A DNA stretch of 64,000 nt from Channallabes apus. Its lineage: Eukaryota > Chordata > Actinopteri > Siluriformes > Clariidae. The position numbers were made by a program, and so were the translations under genes. Every line of letters begins with the position of its first letter. The first letter of the stretch is position 1. Below the pieces are notes generated by a model. The model was not told the DNA's origin and did no database searches. It saw nothing but the letters and a program-made list of their open reading frames with translations. The stretch spans positions 400,001-464,000 of the forward strand of contig CM060112.1 of the NCBI GenBank assembly GCA_030522415.1, in the 5' to 3' direction. This document shows positions 53,106 through 63,860 of the stretch, piece after piece.

Positions 53106-55853
53106 TTAGTCCTGTGTGGAGGTGTGATTGAGAGACCTTATCGCCTGCGGGAAGAAGCTCCTCCTCAGCCTCTCTGTGTTGGCCTTTAGGGAGCGGAATC
53201 GCTTCCCAGACTGCAACAAAGAGAACAGTCCATTACTGGGGTGACTGAGGTCCTTCATGATCTTCCTGGCCTTAGTCCAGCACCGCTTGCTGTAGATCGA
53301 GTGCAGTTCAGGGAGCTCAGTGCGGATGATGCGCTCGGCTGATCGCACCACCCTCTGTAGAGCTCGTCTGTCCTGCATGGTGCTGTTCCCGAACCAGGTC
53401 GTGATGTTTCCCGTCAGGATGCTCTCTATGGTGCAGGAGTAGAAGTTCCTGAGCACCTTGGAGGGCAGTCTAAAGTCTCTCAAGCGTCTGAGGTGGTAGA
53501 GACGCTGCCGGGCTTTTTTCACCACGGTGTTGATGTGACAGGACCATGACAGGTCCTGCGTGATGTGAACACCGAGGTATCTGAAGCTGTCCACTCTCTC
53601 CACTGGGCTCCTGTTGATGACGGGGGTCTGGTAGTTCCTCTCCTGCTTTGTACTAAAGTCCACTATCAGCTCCTTTGTCTTACTGACGTTCAGGAGGAGA
53701 TTGTTCCTCTGGCACCAGTTCTCCAGATTTCCGATCTCCTCTAGGTAGTCCGACTCATCATTGTTGGTGATCAGTCCGACGACGACGGTGTCGTCAGCAA
53801 ACTTGATGATGGAGGTGGAGTTGGTAGTGGCCACGCAGTCGTGGGTGTACAAAGAGTACAGCAGGGGGCTCAGAATACAACCCTGGGGGGCTCCAGTGCT
53901 GAGAGTGAGTGTAGCTGAGACATGTCCGCCCATCCTTACTGCCTGTGGTCTGCCAGTCAGAAAATTGGAGATCCACTGACATATGGATGAGCTGAGTCCC
54001 AGGTGCTCCAGCTTGGTGGTGAGTGTGGAGGGAATTATGGTATTAAAAGCAGAGCTGTAGTCGATGAAGAGCATCTTAACATAATTCCCTTTCCTAGTGT
54101 CCAGGTGAGTGAGTGATGTGTGGAGGAGATGAGAGATTGCATCGTCTGTGGAGCGGTTCTGACGGTATGCAAACTGTAGTGGGTCCAGTGTGTCGGGTAC
54201 TGAAGAAATGATGAAGTCTCTGATAAGGCGTTCAGAGCACTTCATAACTACTGAGGTGAGGGCTACAGGGCGATAGTCATTGAGGGAAGCAGGATGTGGT
54301 TTCTTCGGGACAGGAACAATGATGGACTCTTTGAAGCATGTGGGGATCACCGACTGAGATAAAGAGATGTTGAATATCTCAGTGAACACAGGTGCTAGCT
54401 GGTCTGCGCAGGATCTGAGGATACGACCTGAGATGCCGTCTGGTCCTGCTGCTTTCCTGGTGTTCACTCTCTTGAAGGCTCTCCTCACGTCATGCTCGGA
54501 GATGATGAGCGCGTTCCCGGTGCTGGCAGTGTCTTCCTGTCTCCAGCCGCTAGCGCCGCTAGCATTAGCGCCGTTAGCATTAGCGCCGTTTGCATTAGCA
54601 TCGCTAGCGTCTTTAGCTGCAGCCTCGAAGCGAGCATAGAAGGTGTTGAGCTCGTCTGCCAGAGTCGCGTCCGCGTTCGTCATACCGGATGTTGGTGCTT
54701 TATAATCCGTTATTGTTCTCAGTCCCTGCCACAGGCTCCTAGAGTCACTCTGTTGAAGCTGTGACTCTAGTTTTCTCCCGTAGCGCTGCTTCACCTCTTT
54801 CACCGCTTTCCGCACGTTATATGACGCAGCCTTGTACGGTTCCATGTCCCCCGACGCAAGTCCCGTGTTGTAGGCAGCTGTGCGAGATCTCAGAGCGTCG
54901 CGGATGGTTTTATCCACCCACGGCTTCTGGTTGGGAAACGTTCTGATAGTCTTTTTCTCCACCGTATGGTCTACTAGCTTCCCAATAAATCCCACAACCG
55001 CTTCCGTAAACACGCTGACGTCATCATCGGAGCTGTTTCTGAACATGTCCCAGTCTGCGTCATCGTGTGCGTCCTGTAACGCGGCCACCGATTGGTCCGT
55101 CCAGCGCGCGACCTCCCTCTGAACCGGAACTTCCAGTTTCAGCCTTTGTTTATATTTTGGCATGAGGAAGATGGCGGCGTGGTCGGATTTACCAAACGCT
55201 GGACGAGATTGTGCCTTGTAACCATCTTTGACCGTGGTATAACAGTGGTCCAGTGTCCTTTCGCCCCTGGTGGGGCAGGTGATGTGCTGATAAAAGTTCG
55301 GCGCTGCGCGTTTGAGGTTGGCACTATTAAAGTCCCCCGCCACAATGAGCGCAGCGTCCCGGTGTTGTGTCTGGTGCTGTGTGAGTGCCTCACGCAGCTC
55401 GCATAAGGCAGTTTCAGTGTCTGCTTGTGGTGGTATGTAAACGCCACTGATTATGACCGATGTGAACTCCCGTGGAAGATAAAACGGACGACACATGATG
55501 GACAGTAGTTCCAGATTTGGTGTGCAGGAGCGTGTAAGAGGAACAACGCTCGCGCTGTTGCACCAGCTGTTGTTCACCATTAAGCACACGCCGCCTCCTC
55601 TTGACTTCCCAGAGTCCCGCGTCCTGTCCATGCGGTGAACCGAGAAGAACTCGGCTGGTTGTATGGCGTGGTCTGGCACCGCTGGGTTCAGCCATGTCTC
55701 GGTGAAGCAGAGGAGATTACAGTCCCGAATGTCTCTCTGGAACTTTATCCAGGCCCTGAGGTCATCTAGTTTGTTCTCCAGTGACTGGACGTTGGCGATA
55801 AGGATGCTAGGCAGAGGTGTGTGGTGTGCACGGGCTCTGAGCCGGTTCCTCAC
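53106..55853 (-). CDS. Rex1 ORF2 protein: AP endonuclease and reverse transcriptase, intact frame
   Basis: The frame is 915 codons from a GTG at 55853 and stays open further upstream (to about 55955) without an in-frame ATG, so the true start is not settled. Endonuclease: NVQSLENKLDDL, FTETWLNP, RGGGVCLMVNNSW, GVYIPPQAD, VAGDFNSANL, TLDHCYT, KSDHAAIF. A linker has a short Ala-Asn repeat. Reverse transcriptase: [63 protein letters not shown] and the catalytic FADD (F at residue 685). The protein nicks target DNA and copies element RNA. No disabling change is seen; the SINE lies in the untranslated tail and need not block expression. Confidence 0.93.
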   Translation of the reverse strand: MRNRLRARAHHTPLPSILIANVQSLENKLDDLRAWIKFQRDIRDCNLLCFTETWLNPAVPDHAIQPAEFFSVHRMDRTRDSGKSRGGGVCLMVNNSWCNSASVVPLTRSCTPNLELLSIMCRPFYLPREFTSVIISGVYIPPQADTETALCELREALTQHQTQHRDAALIVAGDFNSANLKRAAPNFYQHITCPTRGERTLDHCYTTVKDGYKAQSRPAFGKSDHAAIFLMPKYKQRLKLEVPVQREVARWTDQSVAALQDAHDDADWDMFRNSSDDDVSVFTEAVVGFIGKLVDHTVEKKTIRTFPNQKPWVDKTIRDALRSRTAAYNTGLASGDMEPYKAASYNVRKAVKEVKQRYGRKLESQLQQSDSRSLWQGLRTITDYKAPTSGMTNADATLADELNTFYARFEAAAKDASDANANGANANGANASGASGWRQEDTASTGNALIISEHDVRRAFKRVNTRKAAGPDGISGRILRSCADQLAPVFTEIFNISLSQSVIPTCFKESIIVPVPKKPHPASLNDYRPVALTSVVMKCSERLIRDFIISSVPDTLDPLQFAYRQNRSTDDAISHLLHTSLTHLDTRKGNYVKMLFIDYSSAFNTIIPSTLTTKLEHLGLSSSICQWISNFLTGRPQAVRMGGHVSATLTLSTGAPQGCILSPLLYSLYTHDCVATTNSTSIIKFADDTVVVGLITNNDESDYLEEIGNLENWCQRNNLLLNVSKTKELIVDFSTKQERNYQTPVINRSPVERVDSFRYLGVHITQDLSWSCHINTVVKKARQRLYHLRRLRDFRLPSKVLRNFYSCTIESILTGNITTWFGNSTMQDRRALQRVVRSAERIIRTELPELHSIYSKRCWTKARKIMKDLSHPSNGLFSLLQSGKRFRSLKANTERLRRSFFPQAIRSLNHTSTQD
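54546..54612 (-). repeat. In-frame GCTAACGGC repeat within Rex1 ORF2
   Basis: Encodes DANANGANANGANASGASG in the linker before the reverse transcriptase. Imperfect 12- to 15-base units rich in GCTAAY and GCTAGC; length in frame is kept. Confidence 0.8.
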
Positions 55854-56130
55854 GCCAGCTCGTCTCCCTCGAGGCCTCCGTTTCGCGTCGCGTCCATTGT
55901 TCTCCCTCAGGATCTCACTCGGCCAGCTCGGATCCGGAGTTAAAAACGTCGAATTGTGAGTAGATTATATACCAATAGAAACAAGAGTGTCTCTATCATA
56001 CCTAATGTACTCAATGGTGATGATTTTGCCGATTTTACACTGAAAACTAACTTAAAGAACAAAAACAAACAAAAGGTGGTCGGAGCAGTCGTGACGGCAG
56101 CCGACCTCACCGGCGCCATCTTGGTACACT

Positions 56131-56794
56131 CCGGATCCAAAATGGTGCTACTTTCTTTACTTTGTGTAGTAGCGTGTTTATTTTACACAGTATATGGACA
56201 TGGGCGCATCCGGTGTTCATATTTACCACCGACAGACACTTTTAGGACTCAATAACCCGTTAAAATATATTCAAGATGAGCTGCTTGAGAAGCTACGTGT
56301 CCTCGACTTGCTTCGGGAACCAGGCCTCCAGTCCTCGGCATTGCCTGATGCCGGTAGCTGGAAGAGGGGACATCATAAGCGGTGCTGGAGTCTGTGCTAG
56401 GCTAAAAACAAACCCTAGCTGGCCGGCTCTTCTGTCCATCACCTTATCAAATGTTTGTTCTGTAGAAAATAAACTGGACTCGACTCCAACAGGCTACACA
56501 GAGTGAGTTTATGGACTGCCGCGTCCTTGTTTTCACAGAGACATGGCTTAGCGACAGAGCTCCCGGCACTGCCATTCAACTAGATGGGCTAGTCTCCTTT
56601 CGCACCAACAGAAATGCAGCTCTGTGTGATAAGATGCTCCGCAGCGGCTTGTGTGTTTACATCAACACGGAATGGTGTAAGAACTCTGTTCTAGTTTCTA
56701 GCTTTTGCTCATCATTGCTGGAGTTTGTGACTGTTAGATGTAGACCTTTTTATTTACCATGGGAATTCATCACCGTTTTCATTATCGGAGTGTA
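56131..56794 (+). pseudogene. Rex1-type endonuclease remnant, head to head with the intact Rex1
   Basis: Plus strand pieces: YHRQTLLGLNN near 56222, RVLVFTETWLSDRAPG at 56521, then SGLCVYINTEWCKNSVL and CRPFYLPWEFITVFIIGVY, where the frame ends at the TA used by element X (56793-56794). Early parts carry stops. The GGGV motif is reduced to SGL. Dead. Confidence 0.75.
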
Positions 56795-57340
56795 CAGTAG
56801 GTGGAGAAGCGGTATTGAACTTTTACCGTCGTGGCGCATGGCGACAGCGTTTGGGTTTGTACGTTTGCCGGCTTTTACCGCTGAGTGGCGCTATATAACT
56901 ACAGACTGATGCCTCATGCCTTAGTTCGTCCTCTCCAGGATTAATGAGCCGCAGCTCGTGTAGTGCCGCATGTAGATGCACATAAAATTAAGGGAAACAT
57001 TGTAATTAAACGAATTTATAATCACAGTACTAACATTACAGTACAAATTTATAATTTAAATTAAATTAAATATTTTTAGGATCGAATTTAAACAACGTAA
57101 ACGTTAACACACTGAGCCTATAGATTTTATTATGTGTAATTAGAAAAGCTACGCATGTAGGGTCTTGTGTCATTTTATATTTTGTGTTCTTTAAATTTGT
57201 AGTATATTTATTAACTGAAATAAATGAAACTAAATGACCGTAAAATTAAAACACTGTCAGATTAATGTGCAAAAACTATATCGTAAAACTATATAAGCTA
57301 CATAGCCTTTATAAGACTCTACTTTTATTTAAGCGCACTC
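56795..57340 (+). mobile_element. Element X, partial second copy
   Basis: Starts CAGTAGGTGGAGAAGCGG after TA. The stretch 56815-57225 is an inverted match to 51905-52275, and 57258-57330 is a direct match to 51473-51545 of the full element. The block with CATTCCCCACTTAAGG is missing here. The right end is not found. Confidence 0.65.
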
Positions 57341-57734
57341 GCAATGACAAAAAAACTTTATGATTTTGTAAAATAATTAAAGTAAACAGGGGGTGCTATT
57401 CTGTATTGTTTTCGGTGAACTTGAGTGCGTCAGAAAATGAACCGAAACACCGTGTATACTCACCTCACAGACGTGAAAAATATATACTTATAGAAATCTA
57501 AATGTCTGCTTTTAAACTTATGGAAAATACATTTTAGATTATGTAATTTGTATGAAAAGTGAATTATATGCTCATCCACTGCTGCGGAGACGGCGAGAAT
57601 ACAGGATTACCTGCATCACTACAGCCGAAACCAAAGAAATCACTAATTTATCAATGAATTATTAAAATGCGATCTCCTTGCTGTTTTTCCCAACACATTT
57701 TTTTAACTTTATTCGTGGAGGAGGATCACGATTT
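57341..57734. other. No gene recognised
   Basis: May be further element X sequence; no supported signal. Confidence 0.4.
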
Positions 57735-57850
57735 GTCACGGTGTGCGTCTGTGATGGGCGTACGCTCAAATCTACTATCGCTCCTCGACTCACTCCGTAG
57801 GCTCCCTTGATAGGCTGCAGGTATATAAAGGGGCGGAGCCGCCTATTCGG
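57735..57850 (-). repeat. LTR-like repeat fragment
   Basis: TGTCACGGTGTGCG start is the complement of the end of the repeat at 27847-28356. A TATATAAAG motif lies at 57822. Confidence 0.5.
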
Positions 57851-57954
57851 GCCGGCTGGCGATTAATTAACGTTAATAGGATCTTGGGCTCTGCATTATA
57901 AAAGCAAGGCGCATGAAAATGGCACATAAAGTATTTATCGCAACTCTTTGCGAT

Positions 57955-58018
57955 GTGGTTATCACGCATGCCATTATCGCGATAACGATATTTTTTTGAT
58001 ATATCGTGCAGCCCTACA
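57955..58018 (-). mobile_element. hAT-type terminal fragment
   Basis: Minus strand begins TGTAGGGCTGCACGATAT followed by ATCGTTATCGCGATA, a terminal pattern typical of fish hAT-derived MITEs. Only this end is present. Confidence 0.55.
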
Positions 58019-58265
58019 TCTGATGTACTCTTTCTAGGCATGAAACCATTTTGCTGCTCACAAATGCTCACCTCTGCCCTTAACCTAGCTTCCACTACTC
58101 TTTCCCACAGCTTCATTGTATGGCTCATTAGCTTTATACCTCTGTAATTGCCACACCTCTGCACATCTCCGCACATCTCCCTTGTTCTTAAAAATCGGCA
58201 CCAATACACTTCTCCTCCATTCTTCTGGAATCCTTTCATTCTCTCCAAGATCTTGTTAAACAAAC
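58019..58265 (-). pseudogene. RTE-like LINE fragment (reverse transcriptase N-terminal part)
   Basis: Minus strand reads FNKILERMK, CGNYRGIKLMSHTMKLWERV, and EQQNGFMPRKSTSD. These are fingers-region blocks of RTE-type reverse transcriptases, and correspond to the part missing from the plus-strand copy at 59285. One frame change lies near 58180 (a duplicated CACATCTCCG). Confidence 0.75.
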
Positions 58266-58376
58266 TAGTCAGAAACTCTACTGCCGGGAGGGTGCATTGG
58301 TAACGGGGATTGGAAGCATTGGGTGTGGTGTGGTGTGGTGTGAGGTGTGTTTAACATTCTAACTTACTGTAATGAC

Positions 58377-59086
58377 TAGAGATGTTCCAATACCATTTTT
58401 CCCCTCCCGATACCGATTCCGATACTTGTCGGATACTTGCTCGCACAGCTTGTTCACGCGCTCCTCTCGCGGAGATCAAAGGCGGCCCCCTTTTTAAAGT
58501 CTCTGGGGCGCATCACATCGCCCCGCTCTTGTGCCACTGTCTCTCATAAAATCTACCGCGTCGCAAAGTCCAGCTTCCCAACAGTCAGACCCCGAGCTAC
58601 ACTCCCCGCTGTGTTTTATAGCTCCGGGATCATTAGCGGCGATGGCTCATGTGCCGTTGCCTGATTTTGCTGCCCTGCTCCTTCAGATACCTAAAGAGGG
58701 GGGAGGCCGCCTAACTAGTGAGTGAGGAGCGATATCAATTTGGGTGCACGCCCATCACAGGCGCACGCCGTGACACTCTGTAAGTAAGCTAAGCTAGCAA
58801 AGCTAGCGGGCATAAATAGGTTATGTTTAGGAAAATGGTATTGGATCGGGCATTGGCACGCTGTCCAGGGTGTACCCTGCCTTGTGCCCAGAGTCTCCTG
58901 GGATAGGCTCCAGGTCCCTGCGACCCTAATACAGGATAAAGCGGTATAGAAGATGTATGAATGAATGAATGAATGTATCGGATCGGTACGTGGACTCAAA
59001 TACTCGCCGATTCCGATGCCATATTTTTTTGTGGTATCGGTAGCATTTCCGATACCAGGATCGGAACCAGAATCTGAACAACCCTA
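58377..59086. mobile_element. Non-autonomous hAT element, second copy
   Basis: Exact 8-base duplication GTAATGAC at 58369-58376 and 59087-59094; ends TAGAGATGTTCC and complement TAGGGTTGTTC. It shares the LTR-like insert and the AAGCTAGCAAAGCTAGC block with 27542-28525, but lacks the (TA)n arrays and carries a SINE. Confidence 0.88.
58850..58975 (+). repeat. SINE (AATG tail family), 5'-truncated
   Basis: Flanked by TATTGGATCGG (58839-58849) and TATCGGATCGG (58976-58986), an 11-base duplication with one mismatch. Tail of GAATGAATG units. Confidence 0.88.
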
Positions 59087-59284
59087 GTAATGACCAGTAG
59101 CTGCTAGTGATGCGAAGTTTTAATCATTTTAGTGACTCGGTTCTTTGAATCTCATTCATCAAAATGAAAGAATCTTTTTTGAGTCATTTAGTTCATTTCG
59201 TTCTTTTGATCAGAAATAAAATAAAATGTTGCATTTTCATTACATTTCAGTTCTTCAATTTCAATTCTGTTACTTTCTTCCAGA

Positions 59285-60647
59285 AGAGGCAGGAACATAG
59301 GGTGACATATAAGAGCGGAGGCAGAAGCACTCAGCTGGACTACATCTTGTGTCGACGTTGTAATCTGAAAGAGATCAGTGACTGCAAGGTGTTGGTAGGG
59401 GAGAGTGTAGCCAGACAACACAGAATGGTGGTGTGTAAAATAACCCTGGTGGTGAGGAAGGTGAAGAGGACAAAGGCAGAGCAGAGGACAAAGTGGTGGA
59501 AGCTGAGAAAGGAAGAATCTTGTGTAGTCTTTAGGGAGGAGTTGAGACAGGCTATGAGTGGTCAGGAGATGCAGTATTTGCTTTGAGGATGCTGGTGGAG
59601 AAGTACAGAGAAGGTAATAAAGAGTTGCATTGTATCTTTGTAGATTTAGAGAAAGCGTACGACAGGGTGCCGAGAGAGGAGCTGTGGTGTTGTATGAGGA
59701 AGTTTGGAGTGGCAGAGAAGTATGTTAGAGTGGAGCAGGACATGTATGAGAGAGCTAAGACAGTGGTGAGATGTGCTATAGGTGTGACAGAAGAGTTCAA
59801 GGTGGAGGTGGGTCTGCATCAAGGATCGGCTCTAAGCCCCTTTTTGTTTGCTCTGGTGATGGACAGGATGACAGATGAGGTAAGACATGAGTCTCCATGG
59901 ACTATGATGTTTGCAGATGACATTGTGCTTTGTAGCGAGAGCAGGGAACAGGTGGAGAAAAATTTGGAGAGGTGGAGATATGCTCTGGAAAACAGAGGAA
60001 TGAAGGTTAGCCGCAGCAAGACGGAATACATAAATGAGTAAATGTGTAAATGAGAGGAACCCAAGAAGCACGGTGAGGATACAGGGAGGAGAGGTAAAGA
60101 AGGTGCAGGACTTTAAGTAGGGTCAATGGTCCAGAGCAACGGAGAGTGTGGAAAGGAGGTGAAGAGGTGGGCACAGGCAGGTTGGAATGGGTGGAGAAAA
60201 GTTTCAGGTGTGTTGTGCGATAAAAGAGTATCGGCGAGAATGAAAGGAAAGGTGTACAGGACAGTGGTGAGACCAGTGATGCTCTACGGCTTAGAGACAG
60301 TGGCACTGAAGAAAAGACAGGAGGCAGAGTTGGACATCGCAGAGCTGAAGATGTTGAGGTTCTCCTTGGGAGTGACAAGGATGAATAGGGTCAAGAATGA
60401 GTTCATCAGAGGGACAACCCATGTGAGATGTTTTAGAGATAAAGTCAGAGAGGCCAGATTGAGGTGGTTTGGACATGTTCAGAGGAGAGATGGTGAATAT
60501 ATCGGTAGAAGGATGCTGAGGTTGGAACTGCCAGACAGGAGGTCTAGAGGAAGACCAAAGAGGAGATTTATGGATGCAGTGAGAGAGGACATGAAGTTAG
60601 TTGGTGTGAGAGAAGAGGATGGAGAGGATAGGGTTAGATGGTGGTAG
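59285..60647 (+). pseudogene. RTE-like reverse transcriptase, frameshifted
   Basis: First frame: KRQEHRVTYKSGGRSTQLDY (end of the endonuclease) and DCKVLVGESVARQHRMVVC, up to about 59560. A deletion then joins to FALRMLVEKYREGNKELHC in another frame, followed by IFVDLEKAYDRVPREELW, VGLHQGSALSPFLFALVMD and the catalytic FADDIVLCSE at about 59913. Stops at 60041 and in 60042-60125 break it. The C-terminal part (NGECGKEVKRWAQAGWNGWR, KVYRTVVRPVMLYGLETV, ARLRWFGHVQRRDGEYIGRR) is open from 60126 to 60647. Not functional. Confidence 0.85.
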
Positions 60648-60705
60648 GTGATTCGCTGTGGCGACCCCTGAAAGGGAACAGCCGAAAGACACAGAAGAAG
60701 TTGCA
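59285..60705 (+). mobile_element. RTE-like LINE, deleted copy
   Basis: 5'-truncated, with a deletion at about 59557 and a 3' end of the form CTGTGGCGACCCCTGAAAGG and GCCGAAAGACACAGAAGAAG. Confidence 0.8.
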
Positions 60706-61420
60706 TTTTCATTAAAAAGACCCCCAATACATCTACATAGACAAATTTTGGCTATAGTTCCAGTTATGAGAATATTACAATGTAGCCAAGGACATATTCT
60801 AATAAACAGAATGAGTAGCTCATCTCATATCTTCTAGTCTGAGTCGTTCGTTCTTTTGAATCTATTGCACTGCATAGCATCTATGGGAGTCACGTGACAA
60901 AAGAACAAACGACTTGAAGTTGATGAGTCACTGAAAACTAATCACTCAATTCTGTTTCCTGTACACAGAGGTGTAAAGTAACGAAGTACAAATACTTCGT
61001 TACCTTACTTAAAAACTTAAAAATACTAGAAATTTTGGGTATCTATACTTTACTGGAGTAATTATTTTTCAGCCGACTTTTTACTTCTACTCCTTACATT
61101 TTCACGCAATTATCTGTACTTTCTACTCCTTACATTTTAAAAATAGCCTCGTTACTCATATTTTATGTCAATTTGTCATTCAAAAAACAACAAAAAAAAA
61201 AACATCCGGATAAATCGTGCCATCCGGTTGGAGCGAATTCGATTGTGGTTGGTTGAGAAGTATAAACATACCATTCCAACACCCTATTGGTTGGTACGCG
61301 ATCCATCGCACCTTAACATGACGTCACATCACACATTCCAGCAAGAACGTTTGAATAAAATAGCATTTTCGGTTGATAATCTCATCTATGCGGTTTGACA
61401 CATTGTGAGATGGGGTGTTA

Positions 61421-63025
61421 CAGTGGTGTGAAAAACTATTTGCCCCCCTCCTGATTTCTTATTCTTTTGTATGTTTGTCACACAAAATGTTTCTGATCAT
61501 CAAACACATTTAACTATTAGTCAAAGATAACACAAGTAAACACAAAATGCAGTTTTTAAATGAGGGGTTTTATTATTTAGGGAGAAAAAAAATCCAAACC
61601 TACATGGCCCTGTGTGAAAAAGTAATTGCCCCCTGAACCTAATAACTGGTTGGGCCACCCTTAGCAGCAATAACTGCAATCAAGCGTTTGCGATAACTTG
61701 CAACGAGTCTTTTACAGCGCTCTGGAGGAATTTTGGCCCACTCATCTTTGCAGAATTGTTGTAGTTCAGCTTTATTTGAGGGTTTTCTAACATGAACCGC
61801 CTTTTTAAGGTCATGCCACAACATCTCAATAAGATTCAGGTCAGGACTTTGACTAGGCCACTCCAAAGTCTTCATTTTTTTTTTCTTCAGCCATTCAGAG
61901 GTGGATTTGCTGGTGTGTTTTGGGTCATTGTCCTGCTGCAGCACCCAAGATCGCTTCAGCTTGAGTTGACGAACAGATGGCCGGACATTCTCCTTCAGGA
62001 TTTTTTGGTAGACAGTAGAATTCATGGTTCCATCTATCACAGCAAGCCTTCCAGGTCCTGAAGCAGCTAAACAACCCCAGACCATCACACTACCACCACC
62101 ATATTTTACTGTTGGTATGATGTTCTTTTTCTGAAATGCTGTGTTACTTTTACGCCAGATGTAACGGGACACGCACCTTCCAAAAAGTTCAACTTTTGTC
62201 TCGTCGGTCCACAAGGTATTTTCCCAAAAGTCTTGGCAATCATTGAGATGTTTTTTTTAGCAAAACTGAGACGAGCCTTAATCTTCTTTTTGCTTAAAAG
62301 TGGTTTGCACCTCGGAAATCTGCCATGCAGGCCGTTTTTGCCCAGTCTCTTTCTTATGGTGGAGTCGTGAACACTGACCTTAATTGAGGCAAGTGAGGCC
62401 TGCAGTTCTTTAGATGTTGTCTTGGGGTCTTTTGTGGCCTCTCGGATGAGTTGTCTCTGCGCTCTTGGGGTAATTTTGGTCGGCCGGCCACTCCTGGGAA
62501 GGTTCACCACTGTTCCATGTTTTTGCCATTTGTGGATAATGGCTCTCACTGTGGTTCGCTGGAGTCCCAAAGCTTTAGAAATGGCTTTATAACCTTTACC
62601 AGACTGATAGATATCAATTACTTTTGTTCTCATTTGTTCCTGAATTTCTTTGGATCTTGGCATGATGTCTAGCTTTTGAGGTGCTTTTGGTCTACTTCTC
62701 TGTGTCAGGTAGCTCCTACAGTATTTAAGTGATTTCTTAATGTGGCAGTAATCAGGCCTGGGGGTGACTACAGAAATATTAGGTGTGATAAACCACAGTT
62801 ATTTTTTAACAAGGGGGGCAATCACTTTTTCAAACTCCAAATGTAGATTTGGAGTTTTTTTTCTCCCTTAATAACGTAAACCTTCATTCAAAAACTGCAT
62901 TTTGTGTTCAATTATGTTATCTTTGACTAATAGTTAACGGTTTTTGATGAGCAGAAAAATTTAAGTGCAAAACATGCAAAAGAATAAGAAATCAGGAAGG
63001 GGGCAAATAGTTTTTCACACCACTG
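61421..63025 (-). mobile_element. Tc1 transposon copy C, nearly complete
   Basis: TA at 61419-61420 and 63026-63027, CAGTGGTGTGAAAAACT ends inverted, 1605 bases. It keeps both long inverted repeats, although the right one has small deletions (about 62735 and 62830). Confidence 0.92.
61639..62663 (-). pseudogene. Tc1 transposase, copy C, a single slip from open
   Basis: MPRSKEIQEQMRTKVIDIYQ starts at 62663. The helix-turn-helix modules and TITRAQR-like region (KITPRAQRQLIREATKD) are intact. At about 62252 the minus strand has eight A where copy B has six, shifting the frame after SFAKK. The rest, from NTLWTDETKVELF-type sequence through [10 protein letters not shown] and SPDLNLIEMLW to GGPTSY, is open to 61639. 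The spacing from second Asp to Glu is 34 residues. NLIEM instead of NPIEM is a change beside the catalytic Glu. Nonfunctional as read. Confidence 0.92.
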
Positions 63026-63027
63026 TA

Positions 63028-63262
63028 TATCCCTATATCACCTACGTGGTTTCGCACAGTGGCCATAAGTACGGTTCATCATGATTCACCGTGAGTTTTT
63101 GCGCTGTGATTATGTTTCCATCTTTCCGCGTGAAAAATTTAAGTTCATTTTTTGGCGGACCTCGCGGAAGCTTGCAGACCTTGCAGAACCTCGCGGCAGC
63201 TCACGGGGCCTAACATCGCATCTCACCGTGAGTCAAACCGCATAGGTGAGATAGGGGTATAA
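63028..63262. repeat. Inverted-repeat sequence (possible MITE)
   Basis: TCCCTATATCACCTACGTGG at 63030 and the complement of CCGCATAGGTGAGATAGGGG at 63238-63257 match in most positions. Related single arms occur at 4793-4835 and 61385-61418, so the Tc1 may have landed in or beside another copy. No target duplication is certain. Confidence 0.55.
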
Positions 63263-63860
63263 CGTTGTCATAAGTAGACGAAGCTGTCCGTGATATAGAC
63301 TCAAGACTCGAGCGAAATGTCACAACCAAGCACCAGCGAGGAAGGTAACAGCACCAGGAAGGTAACAGGAATGATATATATATATGTATATATAATTTTG
63401 GGGGGGGATTAATCACTTGAATTAATCCTTCATTCTGACAGCATTAATGTTTATTGTAGACAACCATACAAGGGTAATTGTTACTAAGCCTGCGCTGGGT
63501 GCACTAATTTTCTTGTATGTTGTCCTCACAGATTCCTGCAGCTAAGCTTGGATGTACATTTACATTCCAATAAATGTTTGCTGATGACATGCCTCTGAAG
63601 TTTGACTTTTTGCACCAATAAAATACTTATAGGCAACTAGTTATCATATCTTCTTCTCCATAAAACATGTTAATGCTCAGTAGTACACATATATGGTTCT
63701 TTAATGTATTTGCATTGCTCTAAAATGCATTCTTTTTCAATTGCCATATACAGTATCCCAAATCACTATGGCCGTTAAAAAATACAACAAAACAACAACA
63801 CATTTTTCTTTTTTTATGAGGTGTTAGTGTACAGTAGTATACAGGCCTGTGGCGCAGCCT
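63263..63860. other. No gene recognised
   Basis: AT-rich, with a short (TA)n near 63375 and a G-run at 63402; nothing else supported. Confidence 0.45.

Larger units (their letters stand above)
52447..56130 (-). mobile_element. Rex1-clade LINE with intact ORF2
   Basis: Minus strand. The 3' UTR runs from 53105 to about 52447 (AAATTTTATTTGTCACATAC in plus orientation) and carries a SINE. The 5' boundary is estimated near 56130, where ACCAAGATGGCG-type sequence (minus) occurs, then a head-to-head Rex1 fragment begins. Confidence 0.85.
59095..60960. other. GAGTCATTTnGTTC-type repeat split by an RTE-like LINE
   Basis: Both 59095-59250 and 60820-60960 contain the TGATGAGTCACTGA/GTGACTCGGTTC and ATGAACGAATC-like blocks of a common fish non-autonomous repeat, in opposite senses. 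The LINE at 59285-60705 lies between. The two parts may be one interrupted element; class uncertain. Confidence 0.4.
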
